From Paenibacillus athensensis (GTDB lineage: Bacteria; Bacillota; Bacilli; Paenibacillales; NBRC-103111): a DNA stretch of 64,000 nt. The position numbers were made by a program, and so were the translations under genes. The stretch covers positions 806,001 through 870,000 of the forward strand of contig NZ_MYFO02000001.1 in the NCBI RefSeq assembly GCF_004514475.2. Direction: 5' to 3'. Shown here piece after piece: positions 17,421-25,598 of the stretch. The notes under the pieces are model-generated. The model was not told where the DNA came from. It saw only the letters and a program-made list of their open reading frames with translations, and did not search any database. Each line of letters starts with the position of its first letter. Positions within the stretch are counted from its first letter, which is position 1.

Positions 17421-18431
17421 CTACTGCTCCCGGGCCGGAGCCGCCGCCGACTCGCGGACGACCAGCTCCGTGCGCAGCAGCACGCGCCCGCTGGCCGGCT
17501 GCTTGCGCTCGATCCCTTGCAGCAGCCGCTGCGCGCCTTCCCGGCTGATCCGCTCGATCGGCCGGCGCACCGTCGTCAACGCGGGCGACGTAAACGCCGC
17601 GAAGACGGTGTCGTCAAAGCCGACGACCGAGACGTCGCGCGGCACCGCCAGCCCGGCTTCTGCGGCGGCTTTGATCGCGCCGAGCGCCATCTCGTCGTTG
17701 CAGCAAAATACCGCCGTCGGCCGCGCCGCCAGGCTGATGAACTGCTGCATCGCCCGGTGGCCGCTCGCAAGATCGTATTGGCCCGGATAGCGGTGCGCTT
17801 CATCAAGCGCCAGTCCGTGCCGGGCCAGAGCCCGCGCAAAGCCGGCCCGGCGGTGCTCCGCCGACTGAAAGCCGGCCCGGCCCTCGACGAGCGCGATGCG
17901 CCGGTGTCCTTGTCCGATCAGATAGGACACGGCCTGATACGCGCCTTCCTCTTCATCGGACAGCACGTTCAGCGCGTCCGCTGTCGTGACGGAGCGGTTC
18001 AACACCGCGATCGGAATGCCTTGGGCGACGGCGTGCTCAATGAACGGCTGGTCCTCGGCGCTCTGGCTGACGACGATCAAGCCGTCGAAGCTTTTGCGGG
18101 CAATCGCATGAAAGCTCGTATAATCGTCGATGCCTTTAACGATCAGCTGGTAACGGTCGCCGATCACGCCGTTGACACCGCGGATCGCTTCATAAAAGAA
18201 GCCGGCCGACGTTCCCTTGCTCAGTGTCGTGAAAAAAAGCCCCAAATTATACGAGCGATCCAAAACGAGTCCCTTCGCGCTAAAGTTCGGCGAATACTGA
18301 AGCTGCTCGGCCAGCTGCCGGATGCGCGCCTTCGTCTCGCCGCTGATCAGCGGACTGTCGTTCAGCGCCCGCGAAACGGTCGTGTGCGACACGCCTGCGA
18401 GCTTGGCGATATCTTTGATCGTCACACTCAT
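17421..18431 (-). CDS. LacI-family regulator, probably of gluconate genes
   Basis: A 336-residue repressor. The helix-turn-helix is TIKDIAKLAGVSHTTVSRAL (4-23), then the hinge SPNFSAKGLV and the periplasmic-binding-like ligand core, ending in the usual TTVRRPIERISREGA. It lies upstream of gntK and gnd on the same strand, with a 205-base gap that holds no gene. The ligand could be gluconate or 6-phosphogluconate; that is inferred from position. A LacI-type half-palindrome lies 33 bases before its start and could serve autoregulation. Confidence 0.88.
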   Translation of the reverse strand: MSVTIKDIAKLAGVSHTTVSRALNDSPLISGETKARIRQLAEQLQYSPNFSAKGLVLDRSYNLGLFFTTLSKGTSAGFFYEAIRGVNGVIGDRYQLIVKGIDDYTSFHAIARKSFDGLIVVSQSAEDQPFIEHAVAQGIPIAVLNRSVTTADALNVLSDEEEGAYQAVSYLIGQGHRRIALVEGRAGFQSAEHRRAGFARALARHGLALDEAHRYPGQYDLASGHRAMQQFISLAARPTAVFCCNDEMALGAIKAAAEAGLAVPRDVSVVGFDDTVFAAFTSPALTTVRRPIERISREGAQRLLQGIERKQPASGRVLLRTELVVRESAAAPAREQ

Positions 18432-18463
18432 GGTTACACCTCACAAACAGTGTATCACATTCA

Positions 18464-18477
18464 TGCACACGTTAACA
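18464..18477. promoter_or_regulatory. Candidate LacI-family operator
   Basis: Leftward it reads TGTTAACGTGTGCA. The TG...CG...CA frame with central CG matches the LacI/cre layout, but the right half is imperfect. It lies 33 bases before the LacI-type gene. Confidence 0.3.
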
Positions 18478-18569
18478 ATGCTCTGTTTGCGCAAAAAAAG
18501 AGGAGCTCTGCGAAACTTGGGTCGTCCGCTTGCTCCTCGAATGAGCTTATGCCTATAGTCGTAAATCAC

Positions 18570-19166
18570 TCACATCTCCAGCAGCAGCATTTCCTGGCGC
18601 AGCTCGGCAAGCTTGAGCTTGCTGTCGGCTGCCGCTTGCGCGTCGCCTGCTTCCAGTGCGTCATGCAGCGTGGCCAGCTCGTAATCCAGCTCCAGCCGCA
18701 GCACCGGGATGCGTTCGTCCGGCCGCTTGGAGCGCAGCGCCTGCATCACCTCTTCGACGGTGACGACGGGCTCTTTTTGATACAACACCTTATGCTCGAT
18801 GCCGGAAATTTCCACCATACGGATGATTTCGCCGAACATGATATTTTCAATCAGAATTTGCCGGTCCTTGAACCGTTTGACGACGGCATGACCGCGCGTA
18901 TCGCCGATCATCTTCTCCATCATCTCGGCCAGCTTCTCGTCCTTGAAGGAGTAGTTGCCGACAATTTTATACTTTTCGCCGATGCGCTCAAATTTCAGCT
19001 TGACCAGCTTCCGCCCGGTCCGGATAGAAATAATGAATTGCTGCTCGCTTTCGTTCCAATACAAGGAATAGCCTTCCTGAATCAGCGCTTTGATAAAATT
19101 CCGGATTAGCCGACGATCAAATCGTAACTCTAGGTTGCAATACTCAACTTCATGACTTTTACTCAC
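18570..19166 (-). CDS. Uncharacterised cytoplasmic protein, about 198 residues
   Basis: I cannot name this protein. It has no signal peptide or membrane segment. The first two thirds alternate strands and charged helices (VKLKFERIGEKYKIVG, RFKDRQILIENIMFGEIIRMVEI). The C-terminal 50 residues are a Leu/Ala-rich helix likely to form a coiled coil. The GTG at 19166 is preferred over the ATG at 19181, because GGAGGGG lies five to six bases before the GTG. It is separated from the upstream glycosyltransferase by a terminator, so it is its own unit. Confidence 0.7.
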   Translation of the reverse strand: MSKSHEVEYCNLELRFDRRLIRNFIKALIQEGYSLYWNESEQQFIISIRTGRKLVKLKFERIGEKYKIVGNYSFKDEKLAEMMEKMIGDTRGHAVVKRFKDRQILIENIMFGEIIRMVEISGIEHKVLYQKEPVVTVEEVMQALRSKRPDERIPVLRLELDYELATLHDALEAGDAQAAADSKLKLAELRQEMLLLEM

Positions 19167-19299
19167 GGCAATCCCCTCCATATCGAATCATCGCTATTTT
19201 ACAAAATATTCAGACAACTTTTCCTTATATCCTTATCTTATTATGAATTCTATGTTTTAGCAACTTGGATTATTGACAAATTTTTAAGTGAAAACATAC

Positions 19300-19321
19300 A
19301 AAAAAGCCCTCGCAGGAGGGC
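19300..19321 (-). terminator. Terminator of the glycosyltransferase gene
   Basis: GCCCTC (19306-19311) pairs with GAGGGC (19316-19321). Leftward it is followed by TTTTTTG. Confidence 0.8.
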
Positions 19322-19402
19322 CGGTTCGGGTATTGCAGATAAGCAAAACCTTCGTTATCCTGTTTGTAAAGCCTATACGCACAGCAATGGCGACATATCG
19401 GG

Positions 19403-20887
19403 TCAAGCCTGCGCGTTCATCCGGTCCGGCACGCCGATCGTCCAGCTCCCTTCCGGCAGCAGCTGTGCGGCCAGTTGGGCCATCTCCTCTACCGGGGACC
19501 AGTAGTAGCGTTCCATGACGGCGCGGTTATTGCCCGGAACAAACGCATATTCGATGGCAAAGCCGTCTGCCGCCGGCGCGGTTTCCAGCGTAATCAGCCG
19601 TTTGACGATTGCCGGTGGCACCAGCTTCGGCTGGGGCGGCGCTTCATCGCCAGCAAGCAGCAACACGACGGTCTTCGCCACCCGTCCCGCTTCGCGCAGC
19701 AGTTGGGCGGCCAGCGCCGGGTGCAGCAGCCGGATGAAATCGGTGATGACAGCCGTATCGAAATACCCGTCGGTAAAAAACGTCCGGCAGCCCAGCGAAT
19801 AGCTGACGCTGACGTCCGGCAGCTCGCTGCGCAGCCGCCCGAGACTTGTCTCGTTGTACGCGAGCAGATGGGTCGCGCCAAAGCTGCGGGCACAGTCCGG
19901 ATCGTCCATGCCGATCAACAGCGTGCGCGCGCCTTCCGCCCTAAGCGCAGTACCGTCTGCGAGCCGCTGCTTGTAAGCAGCGCCGAACCATTGCCCGGTC
20001 TGCAAGCTTTGCAGCTTGAGCATCATCGCGTCGAAAAAAAGCCCCGGATACATCAGCATCAGCTCAGTCGGCACGATACCATACAGCTTGTGCAAAAGCT
20101 CCGCGTTGTTCGCATGCGACACGGAATGCTTTTTGGTATGGGATTTGGGATGAGGCAGATGGAGCGCGCAGGCTTCCCGTTCAAAATGAAACACGGCTTG
20201 GGCTTCAAAAAGCCGCAGCGCAAACTCGACGTCCTCGCAGCCCCAGCCGAGGAAGCGCTCCTCGAAGCCGCCCGCCTGGCGCACCAGCTCGGCCGGGACG
20301 GACATTGCGCACGTCATGCCGTAAGCCCACGGCAGCGCGAGACGGCTCAAATCGTCGGCGTTAGCGCGCGCGACGCCCTCCCGCTCGTCTCCCCAGCCCG
20401 GAACGGCGCTCAAGCGTTCGACGACTTGCGGCAGGTTGTCCGGCGTCAGGCTTTCGGCGGCAAGCGGCGACATGTCGTCGCGTTGCGGGTCGATCTCCAG
20501 CCCCGCGATCCGGTGGTACAGCACGCGCGACGACATCTGGATAAACCGCGCTGCGACGATATTCGTAAACTCCTTGCCGACCAATACGCCGGCATCGAGA
20601 AACACAATGACATCGCCGCTCGCTTGCCGGATGCCGAGATTGCGGGTACGCGAACGGCAGGAGCGCTCGTCCCTGGCCCGGTACACATAGACAAAATGAG
20701 TGAAGCGGCCGGCGTAATCATTGACAATGTCATGCGTGCCGTCGCTGGAGCCGTCGTCGATCACCACGACCTCCATGTCCACGCCCGCCTCCAGACGCTG
20801 ATCTGCCAAATAATCCAGCCCTGTCTTGAGCAATTCCTTGAAATTGTAGGTCGGGATGATATAGGAAACCTTGACGCTGTCCATCAT
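19403..20887 (-). CDS. Family 2 glycosyltransferase with an extra C-terminal domain
   Basis: A 494-residue protein. Residues 1-270 form a GT-A glycosyltransferase: SYIIPTYNF, VVVIDDGSSDGT (first acidic pair), SGDVIVFLDAGV as the metal-binding region, and the late FLGWGCEDVEFALRL. The latter is characteristic of galactosyltransferase or chondroitin-polymerase-like GT2 enzymes. Residues from about 310 on look like a degenerate Rossmann domain (ARTLLIGMDD, FDTAVITDFIRLLHPALA), perhaps derived from a methyltransferase. ATG 20887 has AAGGAGAG six bases upstream. It stands alone between an AraC gene and a terminator. Donor and acceptor unknown. Confidence 0.8.
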   Translation of the reverse strand: MMDSVKVSYIIPTYNFKELLKTGLDYLADQRLEAGVDMEVVVIDDGSSDGTHDIVNDYAGRFTHFVYVYRARDERSCRSRTRNLGIRQASGDVIVFLDAGVLVGKEFTNIVAARFIQMSSRVLYHRIAGLEIDPQRDDMSPLAAESLTPDNLPQVVERLSAVPGWGDEREGVARANADDLSRLALPWAYGMTCAMSVPAELVRQAGGFEERFLGWGCEDVEFALRLFEAQAVFHFEREACALHLPHPKSHTKKHSVSHANNAELLHKLYGIVPTELMLMYPGLFFDAMMLKLQSLQTGQWFGAAYKQRLADGTALRAEGARTLLIGMDDPDCARSFGATHLLAYNETSLGRLRSELPDVSVSYSLGCRTFFTDGYFDTAVITDFIRLLHPALAAQLLREAGRVAKTVVLLLAGDEAPPQPKLVPPAIVKRLITLETAPAADGFAIEYAFVPGNNRAVMERYYWSPVEEMAQLAAQLLPEGSWTIGVPDRMNAQA

Positions 20888-21049
20888 TGATCTCTCCTTT
20901 TCCATGCTCGATTCGGCTTGACCGCTCGGCCGGTAGCAGCGCGAGCCCAATGGTTTATTTTTAAACTTAGCAGTCCGCCGTTATAATGGAAATGAACAAA
21001 CTTCCTGCTCATTGAACAATCAAGCTGATAATTTATCCAGATAGGGATT

Positions 21050-21904
21050 GTGATCACCATGACCATAGACGCCGCTTGTATTCACAGCCTGGGTTACTCG
21101 GAACATCGGCAAGCTTTTTCCATTTCGTGCATTTCGTCGCTGCAGCATTTTTTGTTCCGGTTGCAGGTCAAGGGAAGGTCGCGCGCCTGGGTGCAGGGCT
21201 CGATGCGGACCATTGAACCGGGCGACCTGCTTATCTACCGCCCCGGAGATACGTATGCGCTGCAGATCGACGATCCGGTCGACGATGACGACACGCCAAG
21301 CGCGGATTATTATGTAATCGGCAACGCGCCGTGGCTGGAGGTCTGGTTCGCCCAGTTGACGCCGCCGCCGCTGATGCACGTGGACGAGCCGCATGACATT
21401 ATCCACACCTGGCGGCAAATGGTCGTCGAGAAGCATCGGCGCGACTCGCTGACCGACGAAATTCTGAACTGTTACTTTCGGCTGTTCATTTTGTCGCTGA
21501 GCCGGATGCTCCAATACAAGCTGCAACCCCGGCGCCTGAGCGCCAGCGCGGCCCACCGGATGAAGCTGTTCATCGAGCAAAACGCCACTGCGCCGCTGAC
21601 GCTAAAGCGCATTGCCGATTATGCGGGACTGAGCGTTTCGCGGGCTTCTCATCTGTTCAAGGAAACCTTTCACCGATCGCCGATCGATTATTTGATCGAG
21701 CTGCGGCTGCAAACCGCCTGCGAGCATCTGCGCATCGGACAACTGCCCTTGCGCCAAGCCGCCGAATTCGCCGGCTTTAATCATTACACGTATTTCCACC
21801 GCCTGTTCTGCAAACGTCTGGGCATGACGCCAAGCGAGTACCGCCTGCGGACGCAAGGAGCCGTTTGGCCGGTCGAAGAAAGCGAAACGGAGCAAGACCG
21901 CTAA
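21050..21904 (+). CDS. AraC-family transcriptional regulator
   Basis: A 284-residue regulator. The N-terminal half has a cupin-like sensing domain (IEPGDLLIYRPGD at about 55-67). The C-terminal 100 residues hold two helix-turn-helix motifs, TLKRIADYAGLSVSRASHLF and LRQAAEFAGFNHYTYFHRLF, with the closing GMTPSEYR of AraC proteins. It probably begins at GTG 21050 or ATG 21059; both have only weak AGGGA sites. It is divergent from the glycosyltransferase gene, which could be its target, but no ligand or target is evident. Confidence 0.9.
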   Translation: MITMTIDAACIHSLGYSEHRQAFSISCISSLQHFLFRLQVKGRSRAWVQGSMRTIEPGDLLIYRPGDTYALQIDDPVDDDDTPSADYYVIGNAPWLEVWFAQLTPPPLMHVDEPHDIIHTWRQMVVEKHRRDSLTDEILNCYFRLFILSLSRMLQYKLQPRRLSASAAHRMKLFIEQNATAPLTLKRIADYAGLSVSRASHLFKETFHRSPIDYLIELRLQTACEHLRIGQLPLRQAAEFAGFNHYTYFHRLFCKRLGMTPSEYRLRTQGAVWPVEESETEQDR

Positions 21905-21995
21905 CTGCGCGCACGGGAAAAAGCACCCCGGCAGGAATCGGGCGCTTGACGAAGGCTTGATTGTTGTATTTAAAATACAAAACATGTTTCAATGA

Positions 21996-22050
21996 TAAAA
22001 AAAAATCGCCTTCCTCTCCTGCCGATGAGGCTCGGCGAGCGGAAGACGAT
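21996..22050 (-). terminator. Terminator of the copper-amine-oxidase-N-domain gene
   Basis: ATCGCCTTCC (22005-22014) pairs with GGAAGACGAT (22041-22050) with one G-T pair. Leftward it is followed by eight or more T. It ends the transcript of the gene at 22150-22986, about 100 bases past its stop. Confidence 0.65.
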
Positions 22051-22149
22051 GAGACAAGCCGACCGTAACTCGGCCGGTGTTGCGCCGTGCATGTACGGGA
22101 GCAGCTGATCGGGCTTTTTATTCGAGATGCCAATAACCGACACCCTGCC

Positions 22150-22986
22150 CTACTTGCCGGCCTCCAAATCCTCTCGGACCGAGGTAGCTACCAAATAATC
22201 GCCGTTCTCGACGAATTTGGTCAGCCGCATCGTAGTCCGGTAGTAGTGATTGTTCTCAGTCAGCACATAGCTGTACGTGTTTTCCTCCGGCAGCTTGTCG
22301 ATGATAACAGGCGTGATGTAGTAATACTTGTCGCCGATCTGATAGGAGCGTGTCGTCTCGACATAGGAGCGGATGGCCGCGAGCTTGGCGCTGTCGGTTT
22401 CACCCGTCACGATGATCATGTCGCTGCTGCTGGTGGCGTACGAAATTGCCGGTGTTTCCTTCCAGCGCAGCCGCAGCTCGTTTTCACTGACGTACAGCTC
22501 GCCGGTGAATTTTTCACGTACTTTTTGCAGGCCGCTGGTGTCAATGCCCATGCGGTTGACGTCCTTGACCCGATAATACGTTTTGTCGGACATGTTCATC
22601 AGCACCGGATACACGCCGCCCAAATATTGCATATTGTACGCATATGGATAAGTCAGCGTAAATTCCGGATAGTTCTCCGAGACATTACCGTCCGTCTGGT
22701 CGGGAGTGACTTTGCTGGTAATGTAAATCGTCTGCGTCGCGCCCTGCCAGTTGACGGTAGCCCCCAAATAACCGGCCAGCTCCTTGAGCGGCAAATAGCT
22801 CGAATCGTTATACACTAGCGTCGGATGCTCCAGCGCAACCGGCTCGCCGTTGACGACAATCTTGAAATCGCTGCGCAGGTAGGCGTCGACCCGCTGGACG
22901 ACATCTTGGGCGTAAACGCCCGCCGTGAAGCAGGTGCCCATCAGCGTACCAAGCAGTGCGACCTTTTTCCATTTTCGTGTGATCAT
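22150..22986 (-). CDS. Secreted protein with copper amine oxidase N-terminal-like domain
   Basis: A 278-residue exported protein. A basic start and a hydrophobic stretch form a signal peptide ending near AGVYAQD. Residues 40-85 (IVVNGEPVALEHPTLVYN, then SSYLPLKELAGYLGATVNW) are the copper amine oxidase N-terminal-like domain, common in Paenibacillus envelope proteins. The name refers to fold; it does not show oxidase activity. The rest is beta-rich with no known domain. ATG 22986 has AGGAGGAGG about 11 bases upstream; the frame goes back to 23115 without support. Function unknown, probably at the cell wall. Confidence 0.82.
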   Translation of the reverse strand: MITRKWKKVALLGTLMGTCFTAGVYAQDVVQRVDAYLRSDFKIVVNGEPVALEHPTLVYNDSSYLPLKELAGYLGATVNWQGATQTIYITSKVTPDQTDGNVSENYPEFTLTYPYAYNMQYLGGVYPVLMNMSDKTYYRVKDVNRMGIDTSGLQKVREKFTGELYVSENELRLRWKETPAISYATSSSDMIIVTGETDSAKLAAIRSYVETTRSYQIGDKYYYITPVIIDKLPEENTYSYVLTENNHYYRTTMRLTKFVENGDYLVATSVREDLEAGK

Positions 22987-23177
22987 GAGCTTGCGGTCCT
23001 CCTCCTTGCGGATTGCTAATCGGTCCATATTCGGTACTATTCGCCAAAATACGCGCCGTTTCCTGCTTGCTTGCGCATAAATGCAGCCGCAAGGCGCAAT
23101 TGCAGCCTGCTGCAAATTCCGTTAGAATGTGGGATAGATCAGAGATCGATCAGGGCTTGACCGCAAGGAGAGGATGA

Positions 23178-23822
23178 ATGACGATGAGTTTTGAGGGATT
23201 TACCCCATATGATTTCGACACGTTTACGATAGAGGGGCTGGACGGCCGGATGGCCGCGATCAAGGAGCGCATTCAGCCGAAATTTCGCGAGTTGGGCGCA
23301 CGGCTTTGCGCGGAGCTGTCGCTGCTGTGCGGCAATGAAATGTTCCTGCATATCGCGCAGCATGCGCGCCGCAAGGTGAATGCGCCGGTCGATACGTGGC
23401 TGGCGATCTGTCCGAACAAGCGCGGGTACAAAATGGTGCCGCATTTTCAGGTCGGGCTGTTCGACGACCGCCTGTTCATCTGGCTGGCGCTCATCTATGA
23501 GCTGCCCAACAAACGGGCGATTGCCGAACGGATGCTTGCGCAGTTGGACGAGCTGGCAGCGGCTGTGCCGGACGATTTCCACATTTCCTTTGATCATATG
23601 AAAAAAAACGCGTTGTCCGTGTCTGCGCTCGGCCGCGAAGGCTGGCAAACGGCGCTGGGCAAATTCCGCGACGTGAAAAGCGTCGAGCTGCTGCTTGGCC
23701 GCGTATTGGCTGCGGACGAGCCCGTGCTCGGCCAGCCCGAGCAGTTGGAAACGCTGATCCGCGATACGTTTGCGCGCCTATTGCCGTTCTATAGAACGGC
23801 GACTCAGGGCGATTTAAGCTAA
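23178..23822 (+). CDS. DUF1054 protein (YktB-like)
   Basis: A 214-residue soluble protein matching the UPF0637/DUF1054 family of B. subtilis YktB. Recognisable parts are the opening FEGFTPYDFDTFTIEGLDGRM, HIAQHARRKVNAP, KRGYKMVPHFQVGLFDD and the end LIRDTFARLLPFYR. Length is as in the family. AAGGAGAGG lies before the start; ATG 23178 or the ATG two codons later could be used. It is monocistronic. No biochemical function is established for the family. Confidence 0.9.
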   Translation: MTMSFEGFTPYDFDTFTIEGLDGRMAAIKERIQPKFRELGARLCAELSLLCGNEMFLHIAQHARRKVNAPVDTWLAICPNKRGYKMVPHFQVGLFDDRLFIWLALIYELPNKRAIAERMLAQLDELAAAVPDDFHISFDHMKKNALSVSALGREGWQTALGKFRDVKSVELLLGRVLAADEPVLGQPEQLETLIRDTFARLLPFYRTATQGDLS

Positions 23823-23825
23823 ATT

Positions 23826-23839
23826 TTAGGTTAACCTAA
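23826..23839. promoter_or_regulatory. Perfect 14-bp palindrome upstream of a secreted protein gene
   Basis: TTAGGTTAACCTAA is an exact palindrome, 96 bases before the gene at 23922, with no T-run typical of a terminator. It could be a regulator-binding site. I cannot assign a binder. Confidence 0.35.
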
Positions 23840-23921
23840 GGTTCCTTTAAAGTAGGATTAACGGTTTCGGCGCACACTAGTGGATGTAATTCCCACCCAC
23901 CAGTGAAAGGAGAAACATTGC

Positions 23922-24626
23922 ATGAATCCTAGCTATGCTAAGAAACTGATCGTCAGCTCCATTGCCCTGTCGCTCGTTCTCGGCGGCGGTACGTTGTATA
24001 CGGCGCGAGCGACGGCGCACGCGCAGGCGGAAGCCTCCGGCCAGCAGACGACTGGCGCTGTGCAGACGAAAGCCGACGAGAAGGCGCACAAAGGCCACGG
24101 CAAGCGCTGGCCGATTATCGACGAAGCCGCATCCGTCATCGGGGTCGATAAGACCGCGCTGGAGGCTTCGCTGAAATCCGGCAAAAGCATCGTCGAGGCC
24201 GCAGCCGAGAAGGGCGTCAGCGAAGCCGATCTGACGGCCAAGCTGACCGCCTTTCGCAGCGGCAAAATCGACGAGGCCGTCAAAGCCGGCAAGCTGACGG
24301 CCGACAAGGCCGCGGAGATGAAGCAGCGTCTCGGCGAGCATCTGAAATTCGTGCTCAACGACAAGCAGCTGCTGGACAAAATCGAGCGCCGCGGCCACGG
24401 TCGTCATCAAGGGCTGCGGCCGGATAGCGGCAAGCTCGCCAAAGCGCTCGGCATCAGCAAAGACGAGCTGCACAAGAGCCTCCGCTCCGGCCAGTCCTTG
24501 GCCGATATCGCCGCAGCCAAGGGCATGTCGCGCGAGCAGCTCGTTGCTACAATCAAGGAGCAGCTGACGCCGTCGATTGAGAAAATGATCGACCGGAAAA
24601 AACCTGCCGACAAATCGGCGAAATAA
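23922..24626 (+). CDS. Secreted Lys/Ala-rich protein with two helical repeats
   Basis: A 234-residue protein. The N-terminus is a signal peptide (lysines, then IVSSIALSLVLGGGTLY) with likely cleavage after ATAHA. The mature part is highly charged. Two related units, about residues 65-105 and 167-207, share the pattern LxxSLxSGxSxxxxAAxKGxSxxxL. Such units recur in Bacillales secreted proteins of unknown role. They recall small helical peptidoglycan- or metal-binding modules, but no function is shown. AAAGGAG precedes the ATG and a perfect terminator follows. Confidence 0.75.
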   Translation: MNPSYAKKLIVSSIALSLVLGGGTLYTARATAHAQAEASGQQTTGAVQTKADEKAHKGHGKRWPIIDEAASVIGVDKTALEASLKSGKSIVEAAAEKGVSEADLTAKLTAFRSGKIDEAVKAGKLTADKAAEMKQRLGEHLKFVLNDKQLLDKIERRGHGRHQGLRPDSGKLAKALGISKDELHKSLRSGQSLADIAAAKGMSREQLVATIKEQLTPSIEKMIDRKKPADKSAK

Positions 24627-24654
24627 CCATTCCCTTTGAAGCCAACTTCCTTTC

Positions 24655-24690
24655 ACAAAAGCCATCCGGTGCGGATGGCTTTTGTGTGTT
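24655..24690 (+). terminator. Terminator with perfect 14-bp stem
   Basis: ACAAAAGCCATCCG (24655-24668) and CGGATGGCTTTTGT (24672-24685) pair fully around GTG, with T-rich flanks. It ends the secreted-protein transcript. Confidence 0.85.
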
Positions 24691-24770
24691 GGGCGGACGG
24701 GCAGGTTGGTCAGGTTGCGGTGGGCGTTCATCGTCATCGTGTTCCGCCCGAATTCACCCCTCCGAAAAAA

Positions 24771-24786
24771 TGAGTGATTACTCACT
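24771..24786. promoter_or_regulatory. Operator copy 1 of the TetR-ABC operon
   Basis: TGAGTGATTACTCACT contains arms GAGT/ACTC around GATT, a TetR-type inverted repeat. The same 16 bases recur at 24831-24846, exactly 60 bases on, flanking the promoter. Confidence 0.75.
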
Positions 24787-24802
24787 TTACAAGCCGCAAA
24801 AA

Positions 24803-24832
24803 TTGGCTTACAATAACTTTATTCCATATGTG
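24803..24832 (+). promoter_or_regulatory. Promoter of the ABC exporter operon
   Basis: TTGGCT (24803-24808) and TATGTG (24827-24832) are spaced by 18 bases. The -10 abuts operator copy 2, so a bound repressor would block RNA polymerase. Confidence 0.45.
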
Positions 24833-24846
24833 AGTGATTACTCACT
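24831..24846. promoter_or_regulatory. Operator copy 2 of the TetR-ABC operon
   Basis: Identical in all 16 bases to copy 1. Including the preceding base, the arms extend to GTGAGT/ACTCAC. It lies 23 bases before the ATPase start. Confidence 0.75.
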
Positions 24847-24869
24847 TCATTACAAAAGGGAGTGTTTCT

Positions 24870-25598
24870 ATGACGCAAACGGCTTCCATCGACATCCGCA
24901 ATGTCAGCAAGCAATTCGGCGCCAAGGTCGTGCTGCGCGACATCACGCTGCAGGTTGAACCAGCGCAAATCTATGGGCTGCTTGGCCCCTCGGGCTCGGG
25001 TAAAACGACGCTGGTGCGGATGATCGCCGGCATCGACGAGCCGACCGCGGGCACCGTGCACGTGCTCGGCCAGCGCATGCCGCAATTGGCGATGCTGATG
25101 CAAATCGGCTATATGGCCCAATCCGACGCCCTGTACGGCGAGCTGACTGCCCAGGAAAATCTGGAATTTTTCGCGTCGCTATACGGCTTGAGCGGCAGCC
25201 GGCGCAAGCGGCGCATCGAAGAAGTGATGTCGCTGGTCAATCTGACCGACCACTTGAAAAAGCCCGCAGCCAGCTACTCCGGCGGGATGAAGCGCCGCCT
25301 GTCGCTGGCGATTGCCCTGCTCCACGAGCCGGGCGTGCTGATTCTCGACGAGCCGACAGTGGGCATCGATCCGGTGCTGCGCAAAGCGATCTGGGCCGAG
25401 CTGGGGCAGCTGTGCGCGCGCGGTACGACGATTCTCGTGACGACGCACGTCATGGACGAAGCCGACAAATGCCATCGGCTCGGCATGATTCGCGACGGCC
25501 GGCTGACAGCCACCGGCACGCCGGAGGAGCTCAAGCAAGCGACGGGAAGCACGACGATTGAGGAAGCCTTTTTATATTACGGAGGTGTCGGCCAATGA
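24870..25598 (+). CDS. ABC transporter ATP-binding protein (ABC-2 type exporter)
   Basis: A 242-residue ATPase. Walker A is GPSGSGKTT, the signature is YSGGMKRRLSLA and Walker B is VLILDEPTVG, followed by a switch His in TTHV. It resembles drug and daunorubicin-type ABC-2 exporters. ATG 24870 follows AAGGGAG; the frame extends to 24834 into the operator. The stop overlaps the start of the permease gene, so the two are coupled. With the permease and the TetR gene downstream it forms a self-regulated efflux operon. The permease is frameshifted, so the system may not work in this sequence. Confidence 0.92.
   Translation: MTQTASIDIRNVSKQFGAKVVLRDITLQVEPAQIYGLLGPSGSGKTTLVRMIAGIDEPTAGTVHVLGQRMPQLAMLMQIGYMAQSDALYGELTAQENLEFFASLYGLSGSRRKRRIEEVMSLVNLTDHLKKPAASYSGGMKRRLSLAIALLHEPGVLILDEPTVGIDPVLRKAIWAELGQLCARGTTILVTTHVMDEADKCHRLGMIRDGRLTATGTPEELKQATGSTTIEEAFLYYGGVGQ

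Noticed and set aside
16887-19109. A 740-codon open frame on the + strand opposite gntK and the LacI gene
   Set aside because: It is antisense to two well-supported genes, is Arg/Ala/His-rich with no domain, and is a product of high GC in third positions.
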